Made by a program: the position numbers and the translations under genes. From Clostridia bacterium (GTDB lineage Bacteria > Bacillota > Clostridia > Christensenellales > Borkfalkiaceae), in NCBI GenBank assembly GCA_900767885.1, contig CAAGAU010000041.1:1-21868 (forward strand): a stretch of DNA of 21,868 nucleotides. Direction: 5' to 3'. Below the pieces are notes generated by a model. The model searched no databases. It saw only the letters and a list, made by a program, of their open reading frames with translations, and was not told the origin of the DNA. The stretch's first letter is position 1. The number at the start of each line of letters is the position of its first letter. This document shows, piece after piece, positions 13,428 through 20,882 of the stretch.

Positions 13428-14426
13428 ATGAGCGAATACGATAAAATATTGAAAAAACATTATAATCGGGCGGCTCTCGAAGGGTTGTTAAAGTCGGCTT
13501 TAACGGGGCTTGCTTCGGGTTTCGGCGCGGCAGCCGTGCTTTCCTTATTATTCTACTTTTTAAGGGTCGATTTAATTTGGGTTTGCGCGGTCGCGGGAGT
13601 TGCGGTGGCGGCGATAGTAACGGTTATCGCGTATTTTGTAAAGAACAAACCGACTTTAAAGTCTGTCGCGGCAAAAGTGGACAGAGCGGGACTTAAAGAA
13701 CGAATGATTACTATGACCGAGTACGAAAACGACAATTCGTTTATGGCGGAAATGCAACGCAAGGACGCCGCCGCGGAACTCGAAAAAATGAAAAATCTTC
13801 GGCTTAAAATTAAGGTGAGTTTAGCATCCGTACTCGTGTGCGCGGTCGCGTTTTCGCTTTCGGTAACGACTACCGCTATAACCGCGTTGAGTTTTTCGGG
13901 TAAAGTCCCCGCGCCCGACGAAATTTTAACGCCCGATACGCCCCAAACCGAATACGTGGAGATAACCTACGCGGACGGCGACGGCGGCAGAATAGAAGGC
14001 GAGTTGTTTCAGATAGTGGAAAAAGGCGGAAATTGTACAGCCGTTATGGCGATTGCGGACGACGGGTTCGTTTTCGATATTTGGTCGGACGGCGTAACCG
14101 AGCCTTTGAGAGAGGACGAAAACGTGCTTTCTTCGCAGACGATTTACGCGAGTTTCATAAAGATAAAGGAAAACGATTCCAACGCCGAAAAGAGCGACGA
14201 AATAGCCGATAATATAGATTCTGACAAAAAGCCGAAAGATATGCCTCCCGCAGGCGGCGCGGCGGGTAAATACGAGGAATTTAACCAGGTTATCGACGGT
14301 AAGACCTATTACAGGGACGTGTACCGCGACTATTACGACGAGGCAATGAGAATTCTGGACGAAGGCGGGGTCGTTCCCGAATATATAAGAAAAATAATAC
14401 AAAAATATTACGACGTGATTTTATAA
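13428..14426 (+). CDS. Three-helix membrane protein with InlB-B-repeat-like domain
   Basis: This 332-residue protein has transmembrane helices at about residues 26-45, 49-70 and 129-154. Between the second and third is AAKVDRAGLKERMITMTEYE, reminiscent of the LDxxLGLxERLxTALE stretch of DUF4175-type membrane proteins found in MoxR operons. After the third helix comes a Pro/Asp-rich linker. A domain at about 175-245 then reads GGRIEG....VEKGG.C.AVMAIADDGFVFDIWSDG and ends in an ASF strand, the pattern of divergent InlB B-repeats. It would lie outside the cell. The C-terminal 50 residues are acidic/Tyr-rich (YYRDVYRDYYDEAMRIL) and probably helical. The start is set by an AAGGT motif and the 3-bp gap after the lipoprotein stop. 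The function is not known. Its place before moxR suggests a partner or regulator of the ATPase/VWA proteins. Confidence 0.8.
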   Translation: MSEYDKILKKHYNRAALEGLLKSALTGLASGFGAAAVLSLLFYFLRVDLIWVCAVAGVAVAAIVTVIAYFVKNKPTLKSVAAKVDRAGLKERMITMTEYENDNSFMAEMQRKDAAAELEKMKNLRLKIKVSLASVLVCAVAFSLSVTTTAITALSFSGKVPAPDEILTPDTPQTEYVEITYADGDGGRIEGELFQIVEKGGNCTAVMAIADDGFVFDIWSDGVTEPLREDENVLSSQTIYASFIKIKENDSNAEKSDEIADNIDSDKKPKDMPPAGGAAGKYEEFNQVIDGKTYYRDVYRDYYDEAMRILDEGGVVPEYIRKIIQKYYDVIL

Positions 14427-14437
14427 CGGAGAGTGTT

Positions 14438-15448
14438 ATGGCAACCGAAAGCAGTATAAAAAATTTCAGCATATTGACTAAAAGAATTTTCGACGAGATT
14501 TCCAAAGACGTGGTAGGACAAAAAGAGGTCGTAAAAGGCGCGGTCATCGCTATGATAGCGGGCGGCAACGTGCTTTTGGAGGGCGTTCCCGGAGTGGGAA
14601 AGACGAGACTCGTAAGAACGCTCGGCAGAGTTTTTAATCTGCCGTTTTCGCGTATACAGTTTACGCCCGACCTTATGCCCGCCGACGTAACGGGTACCGA
14701 CATCGTCGTAGAGGACGAAAAGGGCAGGGCGAATTTTTGTTTTAAACCCGGTCCTGTGTTCAGCAATATAGTGTTGGCGGACGAAATAAACCGCGCCACG
14801 CCCAAAACGCAATCCGCACTGCTCGAGGCAATGCAGGAACACACCGTTACGGTTATGGGCGAATCGCATAAACTTGCCGAACCGTTTTTCGTGCTTGCCA
14901 CGCAAAATCCTATCGAGCAGGACGGAACTTATCCCTTGCCCGAGGCACAAATGGACAGGTTTACCTTTAAAATCATAGTGAAAAGTCCCGACCTCGAAGA
15001 AATGAAGTCGATAATAAAGATGACTCAAAAGACTATGGAAGAGGTTTCCTTGCCCGTGCTCGGCGCGGAGGAACTGCTTGAAATGCGTAAAACGGCTAAC
15101 GAAATTCTCGTAGCGGACGAAGTGCTTACTTACGCCACGATAATTTGTCTTGCCACTCATCCGGACGAAGAATATTCGGCGGAGATAGCCAAAAAATACG
15201 TTCAGACGGGCGCAAGTCCGCGTGCCGGGCAGGCTTTGATATCCACGGCGAAAGTCCACGCGCTTATGGCGGGCAGATACAACGTCGCTTACGAAGATAT
15301 AGACGCGCTCGTTTTACCCGTTTTACGACATAGAATAAAACTCAATTTCGAGGCGGTCGCGGATAATATCGCCCCCGACGAAATAATTTTAAAGATTTTG
15401 GACGAGGTTAAGCACGGCAAATTATTCAAAGCCGTTAATAGTAAGTAA
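14438..15448 (+). CDS. MoxR-family AAA+ ATPase
   Basis: This 336-residue MoxR-type AAA+ ATPase has Walker A GVPGVGKT at 49-56 (K55), Walker B with D115-E116 in VLADEINRA, sensor 1 in LATQNPIEQDGTYPLPEAQMDRF, and a C-terminal AAA lid with the SPRAGQAL sensor-2 Arg segment. These proteins act as cytoplasmic chaperone-like motors that work with VWA-domain proteins, for example in metal insertion or envelope protein maturation. A good GGAGAG ribosome-binding site precedes it. The DUF58 gene starts two bases after its stop. The order moxR-DUF58-BatA-like-VWA is the classic gene order of Bat-type operons, so partnership with the downstream proteins is well supported. Confidence 0.96.
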   Translation: MATESSIKNFSILTKRIFDEISKDVVGQKEVVKGAVIAMIAGGNVLLEGVPGVGKTRLVRTLGRVFNLPFSRIQFTPDLMPADVTGTDIVVEDEKGRANFCFKPGPVFSNIVLADEINRATPKTQSALLEAMQEHTVTVMGESHKLAEPFFVLATQNPIEQDGTYPLPEAQMDRFTFKIIVKSPDLEEMKSIIKMTQKTMEEVSLPVLGAEELLEMRKTANEILVADEVLTYATIICLATHPDEEYSAEIAKKYVQTGASPRAGQALISTAKVHALMAGRYNVAYEDIDALVLPVLRHRIKLNFEAVADNIAPDEIILKILDEVKHGKLFKAVNSK

Positions 15449-15450
15449 AA

Positions 15451-16350
15451 ATGAGCAATCCTTACGTAAACGGCGCGTTTTTCAGGCGGCTCGAACGGGA
15501 GTCGCTTAAACTAAAAAGCGATCTCACGGGTTTTTTCGGCGGTAAGCATCAGACCCAAAAATACGGTCAGACGGTCGATTTTGCCGATTATCGCGAATAC
15601 GCGCTCGGCGACGATTTAAGAAAAATCGACTGGAACTTATACAGCCGCTTTCGCAAATATTACATAAGGCTTTTCAACGACGAAAGGCAGATGCAGGTAA
15701 GCGTATATCTTGATTGTTCCGCATCTATGGGCGAGGTTATTCCCGATAAAGGCTACTACGCCGAGGCTATATGCGCGGCGCTCGGATTTTTGGCGGTGCG
15801 CAGTAACGATAAACTTTGCGTTAAACTTATAAAGGGTAATAAACTCGACGACGGCGAGGGCGTTGTGGTAGGCACTAATAATTTTTTCAGGTCGGTAAAA
15901 AGACTTGAAAATATAAATTTTTCGGGCGATTCCTTTATATCCGACGCGATTACCAAAGATTTTAAATGCGGCGCGAAAGACGGACTTTCGGTTATAATAT
16001 CCGACTTTTTAACGGATAACGATTGGAAAAAAGCCGTGGACTATCTTATCTATAAGGGGCGGCAGGTACTGCTCGTACAGGTGCTTGCCCGTCAGGAAAT
16101 TTCGCCCGATTACACGGGTTATCTTAATCTGGTCGATTCCGAGGCGGACGGCGCGGAAGATGAGAGAAATATGCGTATACGCATAAACGGCGGGCATTAC
16201 GCCGCTTACGAGCAGGCGTATAACGCGATAAAGGCAAAAGTAAGAGATTTTTGCGTTTCGAGAGGAGCGGGGTACGCCTTCGTTTCGACCGAAACGCCGA
16301 TAGAAAAAGCCGTTTTCGGCGGACTTATAAAGGCGGACGTCGTTAAATGA
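15451..16350 (+). CDS. DUF58 protein with VWA-like fold
   Basis: This 299-residue protein has the DUF58 hallmark YGQTVDFADYREYALGDD, then LRKIDWNLYSR around residues 45-65, followed by a VWA-like region. The MIDAS core there is intact: D88-C-S90-A-S92-M. It lacks clear N-terminal transmembrane helices, which many DUF58 proteins possess, so it is a short soluble form. DUF58 proteins are constant partners of MoxR ATPases and are thought to bridge the ATPase and the membrane VWA proteins. No evident Shine-Dalgarno precedes the ATG, so translation probably couples to moxR. Its stop overlaps the next start in an ATGA. Confidence 0.92.
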   Translation: MSNPYVNGAFFRRLERESLKLKSDLTGFFGGKHQTQKYGQTVDFADYREYALGDDLRKIDWNLYSRFRKYYIRLFNDERQMQVSVYLDCSASMGEVIPDKGYYAEAICAALGFLAVRSNDKLCVKLIKGNKLDDGEGVVVGTNNFFRSVKRLENINFSGDSFISDAITKDFKCGAKDGLSVIISDFLTDNDWKKAVDYLIYKGRQVLLVQVLARQEISPDYTGYLNLVDSEADGAEDERNMRIRINGGHYAAYEQAYNAIKAKVRDFCVSRGAGYAFVSTETPIEKAVFGGLIKADVVK

Positions 16351-18209
16351 AATTTATGATTCCGCTCGGTTTTATCGCTATCCTTTCGGTTGCGATACTC
16401 GTAGTGATTTACCTGATAAAGCCGAGTTACAAAAGCAAGACTTTGCCTTCCACTTATATTTGGAAGGAAAGCCTTAAATACAGAAAAAAAGATAAAAAAG
16501 ACAGTCTTTTTCGTAATATTTTATCGTTTTTGTGTCAGGCGGCGGCGCTCGTTGCGCTTACGGCGATTATAACTTATCCCGTTATAACGATAAGCGCGGA
16601 CGATAAAACGGATTTAACCGTGGTTATAATAGACGCGTCCGCCGATATGCGCGCCTCAAACGGGGCTGAAACCCGCTTTCAACGGGCGAAAAACGGGGCG
16701 GCGGAAACGATTAAAAAATCCACCGATAAAAAAATTCCCGTAACGATTATACTTGCCGATACGGACTCAAAGTATCTTGCCGAAAACGAACTTAATTACG
16801 ATAAACTTATAAGCGACCTTACCGCGACGGAATGCGGTTTTGGCAGCGGCGATATAAGCGGCGCGGCAGAACTTGCGAAAAAAGCCGCGGGAAACGATAA
16901 ATATATAAAAGCGTATTACTACACCGCCACGAAGTACGACTTGGCAAACGGCGTGGAAGTTATAGATATTTCCGACCCCGCCGACCGTAATATTTCGGTT
17001 ACGGATTTAAAATCGGAAAACAACGAGAACTTTTACGATTTTACCGCAAAGGTAACTTCGGTCGGAAGAGAAGAGTATATGAGCGTGGTTTTAACCGTAA
17101 ACGGCGTAAACGACGACAAGTCGGTAAGGCGGCTCGAAAAGAAGGTTAATTGCGCCGACGGAAAAACCGTAACAGTAAAATTCGACGATACGGGAGTGTA
17201 CGCGTATAAAAACGCCTCGGTCGCGGTCTTTGCGGCGGACGGCAGTACGGACGGCATACCCGAGGACGACGTTTATTATTTGTACGACGGCGAAAAGGAA
17301 CGTTTGAAAATACAGTATTCGAGTACCGCTCACAACAACTTCGTTTCGGGGCAGTTGCTCGTTTTAAAAGATTTGTATTCTTCGCGTTACGAGGTGGAAA
17401 TTTCCGAACCCACGCGTAGCAGTCAGATAAAGACGAGCGGTTTCGATTTGTATATATTCGAGCATTCCTACCCGCAGACGATGCCTAAAGACGGCGTGGT
17501 ACTGCTTATAGACGCGCCCGCTATGCCCGCAAAAACGGGCGTTACCGTAGGCTATAAGAAAAACGGCGATTTTAAATTGACGGCGGGTGCGGTAAGTTCG
17601 CTTACCAAATTCGTCGATATAGAAAAAATTACCGCAACGACCTATTATCCGCTTACGGCGGACGAGGGCAAGGGGTACGATACGCTTGCGTATTGCAACG
17701 GCGACCCAGTTTTGGTGGCGAAAAACGCCGCGGACGAAAAAGTGGCGGTGCTCGGGATAAACTTTAACACTTCCAACTTTCCTATGCTGTTCGGTTTTCC
17801 CGTGTTTTTCAATAATATTTTCGAGTATTATTTCCCCATAACCACCGACAAACTCGTGTACGACGCGGGCGAAGTCATTTCGGTTACGGCAAGGGGAAAT
17901 AAAGTCGTCTATCGCGACGGAATAACCGATACCGAGCAAAATTCGCCGACTTTCAACGCGAAAACTTACCGCACGGGCAATTATTCCGTAACGCAAACGC
18001 TTATTTCGGGTAAAGACTCGGTTACTGATATATTCGTTAAAATTCCCGAAAAGGAGAGTCTGCTTATTAAAAACGAAAAGGAAATTTTCGGCGCGGATAA
18101 CCTGCGTTCGGCAAAGGAAGAGCGCAAAGATTTATATCTTTATCTTGCCATAGCGGTTTGCGCGTTCGTGTTTGCCGAAAGGCTGCTGTATTCGCTTAAA
18201 GCGGTTTAA
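16347..18209 (+). CDS. BatA-like membrane protein with altered VWA domain
   Basis: This 620-residue protein starts with a BatA/aerotolerance-regulator N-terminal module. Helix one is at about 5-24, a basic linker with PSTYIWKESLKYRKKDKKDS follows, and helix two is at about 58-82. A VWA-like domain comes next (LTVVIIDASADM, residues 90-101). Its MIDAS triad is D96-A-S98-A-D100, so the third position is Asp in place of the canonical Ser. The middle and C-terminal parts are beta-rich extracytoplasmic domains, and the last helix (about 596-615) anchors the tail. The start overlaps the DUF58 stop by 4 bases, and GGAGAAG for the next gene directly follows its stop. It is likely a membrane partner of the MoxR ATPase. 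The altered MIDAS suggests weak or metal-independent ligand binding. Confidence 0.85.
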   Translation: MKFMIPLGFIAILSVAILVVIYLIKPSYKSKTLPSTYIWKESLKYRKKDKKDSLFRNILSFLCQAAALVALTAIITYPVITISADDKTDLTVVIIDASADMRASNGAETRFQRAKNGAAETIKKSTDKKIPVTIILADTDSKYLAENELNYDKLISDLTATECGFGSGDISGAAELAKKAAGNDKYIKAYYYTATKYDLANGVEVIDISDPADRNISVTDLKSENNENFYDFTAKVTSVGREEYMSVVLTVNGVNDDKSVRRLEKKVNCADGKTVTVKFDDTGVYAYKNASVAVFAADGSTDGIPEDDVYYLYDGEKERLKIQYSSTAHNNFVSGQLLVLKDLYSSRYEVEISEPTRSSQIKTSGFDLYIFEHSYPQTMPKDGVVLLIDAPAMPAKTGVTVGYKKNGDFKLTAGAVSSLTKFVDIEKITATTYYPLTADEGKGYDTLAYCNGDPVLVAKNAADEKVAVLGINFNTSNFPMLFGFPVFFNNIFEYYFPITTDKLVYDAGEVISVTARGNKVVYRDGITDTEQNSPTFNAKTYRTGNYSVTQTLISGKDSVTDIFVKIPEKESLLIKNEKEIFGADNLRSAKEERKDLYLYLAIAVCAFVFAERLLYSLKAV

Positions 18210-18220
18210 GGAGAAGTGGT

Positions 18221-20875
18221 ATGTCGAATTTTCGTATAACGATTGAATATCCTTGGCTGTTGTTTTGCCTTATACCTCTTATAGCGGTAGTCGTTTTTTC
18301 GTTTTTCAAAGTACCTAAAAAATTCAGGTATAATTTAAACAGAATTTTATCTACGGTTTTAGGTCTTATAACCGTGTGTTGCGCGGCGTTTATGGTTTCG
18401 GGCATGGGTTTTGCCTACGAAAAAAACAACGACAAAAACGAAATAATGATACTCGTGGACGGCTCGTTCAGTAACGAGGCGAGTAAAAATCAAAAAGACG
18501 AACTTGTAAAAAGCGTGTTGCGCGATTCGGTCGGTAAGTCCAAGGTGGGAGTTGCCGTATTCGGTTACGATATTACATACGCGTTGCCCATAACCGACGA
18601 CGTAAGCGGCGCGTTTGAAAAATATTCCGCCGCCGTCAAAAATAATCGAACCGACGACAGCGCGACCGATATCGCCGATGCGATAGAGTTTGCAAAAAGC
18701 AAATTTTCTAATTTAACGACCGCTAAAATCGTGCTTATTTCGGACGGAATACAGACCGACGGCGACGCCCTTTCCGCCGTAACCGCGGCGGCGGTCGCGG
18801 GCGTTAAGGTAGACGTAAACGTCTGCAAAAGCGGCAATATCGGCAACGAAACGATGATTTCGGGCTTTGCTCTTCCCGACGGAGTTATAATCCCGAGCAA
18901 AAGCGTACAGTCGGAACTGTCGGTGGTAAGTTCGGTTAAATCGGACGTAAAAATTACTTTTTACGACAACGGCGAAGAGGTTTATTCGGAATATAAAAGC
19001 GTAACGGCGGGCAAAAACTCCGTGTTTATAACTCACGCGTTTAAATCTGCGGGCTTGCACGAACTTAAATTCGTTTTGTCGAGCGGCGACGACGAGATAA
19101 AGGAAAATAACGAGTTTTACTCCTTCGTGTTTATAGACGCGGTAAACCGCGTGCTTATTCTGGAAAGGGACGGCGAATCGGCAAATTTAAAGCAAACTTT
19201 CGAGAGTAATTTCGACGTGGAAATAAGTAGTATTGCCGACGCGCCCTCTACGCTTTCGGAACTGCGGAACTACGACCAAGTAGTGCTTATGAATATAGCC
19301 AACGCGGATATGCCCGAGGGTTTCGACGAAATTTTAAACGAGTACGTTTCCGTCTACGGCGGCGGACTGTTTACCGTGGGCGGCGTAAAGACGGTCAACG
19401 GCGCAACGGTAGCCAACACTTACGACAGGAGCGATATGGCGGATACGCTTTATCAGGAAATGCTCCCCGTGTCGGCGGAAGATTACACTCCGCCCGTGGC
19501 GGTCGCGCTCGTCATCGATGTGTCGGGCAGTATGGGCGAGACCGCGCCTTCGGGCAAGACCTATATGGACGAGGCAAAAGCAGCCGCCAAAGAAGGACTT
19601 AAAGCGCTCGATTCGAGAGATTTCGTGGGTATAGTAACTTTCGGAATTAACGCGAAAGTCGCTTTGCAGATTACTCCCGTTTCCGAACGCAGAAAAATAG
19701 AAAGCGCGATAGACAAAATCGACTTTGAAATGACGGGTACTCTCTATTCGCCCGCAATGGATAAAGCGGGGGTTTTGCTTGGCTCGGTTACAAAGGTCAA
19801 CGCAAAGCATATTATCTTTATAAGCGACGGCTCGCCGAGCGGCGGCGACACCGCCTACACCTCCAAAACCGACGCCAACAAAAAGGCGGGCATAACCACC
19901 TCCTGTATCTCGTATACGGGCGCGGTGGCGGTACTCGAAGACATAGCCGCGGCGGGCGGCGGTAAAAATTACGTAGCATTAAACAGCGCGGCGCTTGCCG
20001 AGGCTATAAGGCGCGATCTTTCGCAAAAGGAAATAAGAGAGTTCGTCTACGAAGATTTTACCCCCGAAGTCGGCGAGTTTTCCTCGTCGGTGTTCTCGGG
20101 CGTAAATACGTATAATATTCCCTCGTTAAGCGGCTTTTTCGGTACGAAACTTAAAAAGAACGCGCACAGTTACATCGTTGGGCAGTACGGACAACCGATA
20201 TACGCCGAGTGGACTTACGGCAAGGGCAAAGTGGGCAGTTTCGCCTGCGACTTAAACGGCTTTTGGTCGGCGGATTTTATCGCGGACGAAGCAGGCAAAA
20301 AACTTATTACCAATATAATCGGCGGACTGTTTCCGCTTGAAAGCGTTAAAGAGGAAAAGACAGAAATAGTTATAGACGGCGATAATTATTTAACTTCCGC
20401 AACCGTGTACACGAAACTCGGCGAGGGCGAAAAAATCGGATTGAAAATAGAAAAACCCGGCGACGGTTTGTCGGAGATTTTCAACGAGGAACTCGCGGAC
20501 TTTTCGGGCAGCAGAAAGATTTCGTTTGAAACCTTAACTGCGGGCGTGTATAAAATAACCGCCGTAAAGACGAACGCAAGCGGCGATATTATCGAGCAGA
20601 AGTCGGTGTATAAGGCGTTTGCCTACTCAAAGGAATACAACCCGTTTTTATCGCAAAACGATAACGAGGCGTTTTTAGGCGAACTCGCAAAAAGCGGCAA
20701 CGGCAGCGTGGTAAATTCTTCCGACGACGTTTTAAAAACGCTTACTCTTAAATACGCCGTAAAAAAAGACCCGCGTGCGGCGCTTGCGATTATTGCCGTA
20801 ATAACGCTTTTGGCGGACGTGGCGTTAAGAAAGTTTAAAATTTCCGTCGGGCGCAAACGCGCGGCAACTAAGTGA
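18221..20875 (+). CDS. Large membrane protein with two VWA domains and GATase-like region
   Basis: This 884-residue protein has two N-terminal helices (about 11-29 and 42-63). VWA domain 1 (about 74-205) has the MIDAS D80-G-S82-F-S84 and a downstream ISDGIQTDGD Asp. A CARDB/Ig-like stretch (about 215-300) follows, then a segment with VLILERDG and YGGGLFTVGGVKT like the type-1 glutamine-amidotransferase-like domain seen in such proteins. VWA domain 2 (about 427-590) has D433-V-S435-G-S437, the Thr of TGTLYSPA, and SDGSPSGGD. More beta-rich sequence follows (WTYGKGKVGSFACDL...) and a final helix near 850-868. Both MIDAS sites look intact. The start is supported by AAGGAGAAG. Similar two-VWA/GATase-like proteins accompany BatA-like proteins in other MoxR operons. 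It should present a large extracytoplasmic body. Confidence 0.88.
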   Translation: MSNFRITIEYPWLLFCLIPLIAVVVFSFFKVPKKFRYNLNRILSTVLGLITVCCAAFMVSGMGFAYEKNNDKNEIMILVDGSFSNEASKNQKDELVKSVLRDSVGKSKVGVAVFGYDITYALPITDDVSGAFEKYSAAVKNNRTDDSATDIADAIEFAKSKFSNLTTAKIVLISDGIQTDGDALSAVTAAAVAGVKVDVNVCKSGNIGNETMISGFALPDGVIIPSKSVQSELSVVSSVKSDVKITFYDNGEEVYSEYKSVTAGKNSVFITHAFKSAGLHELKFVLSSGDDEIKENNEFYSFVFIDAVNRVLILERDGESANLKQTFESNFDVEISSIADAPSTLSELRNYDQVVLMNIANADMPEGFDEILNEYVSVYGGGLFTVGGVKTVNGATVANTYDRSDMADTLYQEMLPVSAEDYTPPVAVALVIDVSGSMGETAPSGKTYMDEAKAAAKEGLKALDSRDFVGIVTFGINAKVALQITPVSERRKIESAIDKIDFEMTGTLYSPAMDKAGVLLGSVTKVNAKHIIFISDGSPSGGDTAYTSKTDANKKAGITTSCISYTGAVAVLEDIAAAGGGKNYVALNSAALAEAIRRDLSQKEIREFVYEDFTPEVGEFSSSVFSGVNTYNIPSLSGFFGTKLKKNAHSYIVGQYGQPIYAEWTYGKGKVGSFACDLNGFWSADFIADEAGKKLITNIIGGLFPLESVKEEKTEIVIDGDNYLTSATVYTKLGEGEKIGLKIEKPGDGLSEIFNEELADFSGSRKISFETLTAGVYKITAVKTNASGDIIEQKSVYKAFAYSKEYNPFLSQNDNEAFLGELAKSGNGSVVNSSDDVLKTLTLKYAVKKDPRAALAIIAVITLLADVALRKFKISVGRKRAATK

Positions 20876-20882
20876 GGTTATA

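Noticed and set aside
14408..15259. Long minus-strand open frame of 283 codons
   Set aside because: It lies wholly antisense to the well-supported MoxR gene, has no recognisable domain, and long antisense frames are expected from the codon usage here.
17364..17996. Minus-strand frame of 210 codons over the BatA-like gene
   Set aside because: Basic/aromatic composition without any motif, opposite a coupled operon gene, so treated as a shadow.
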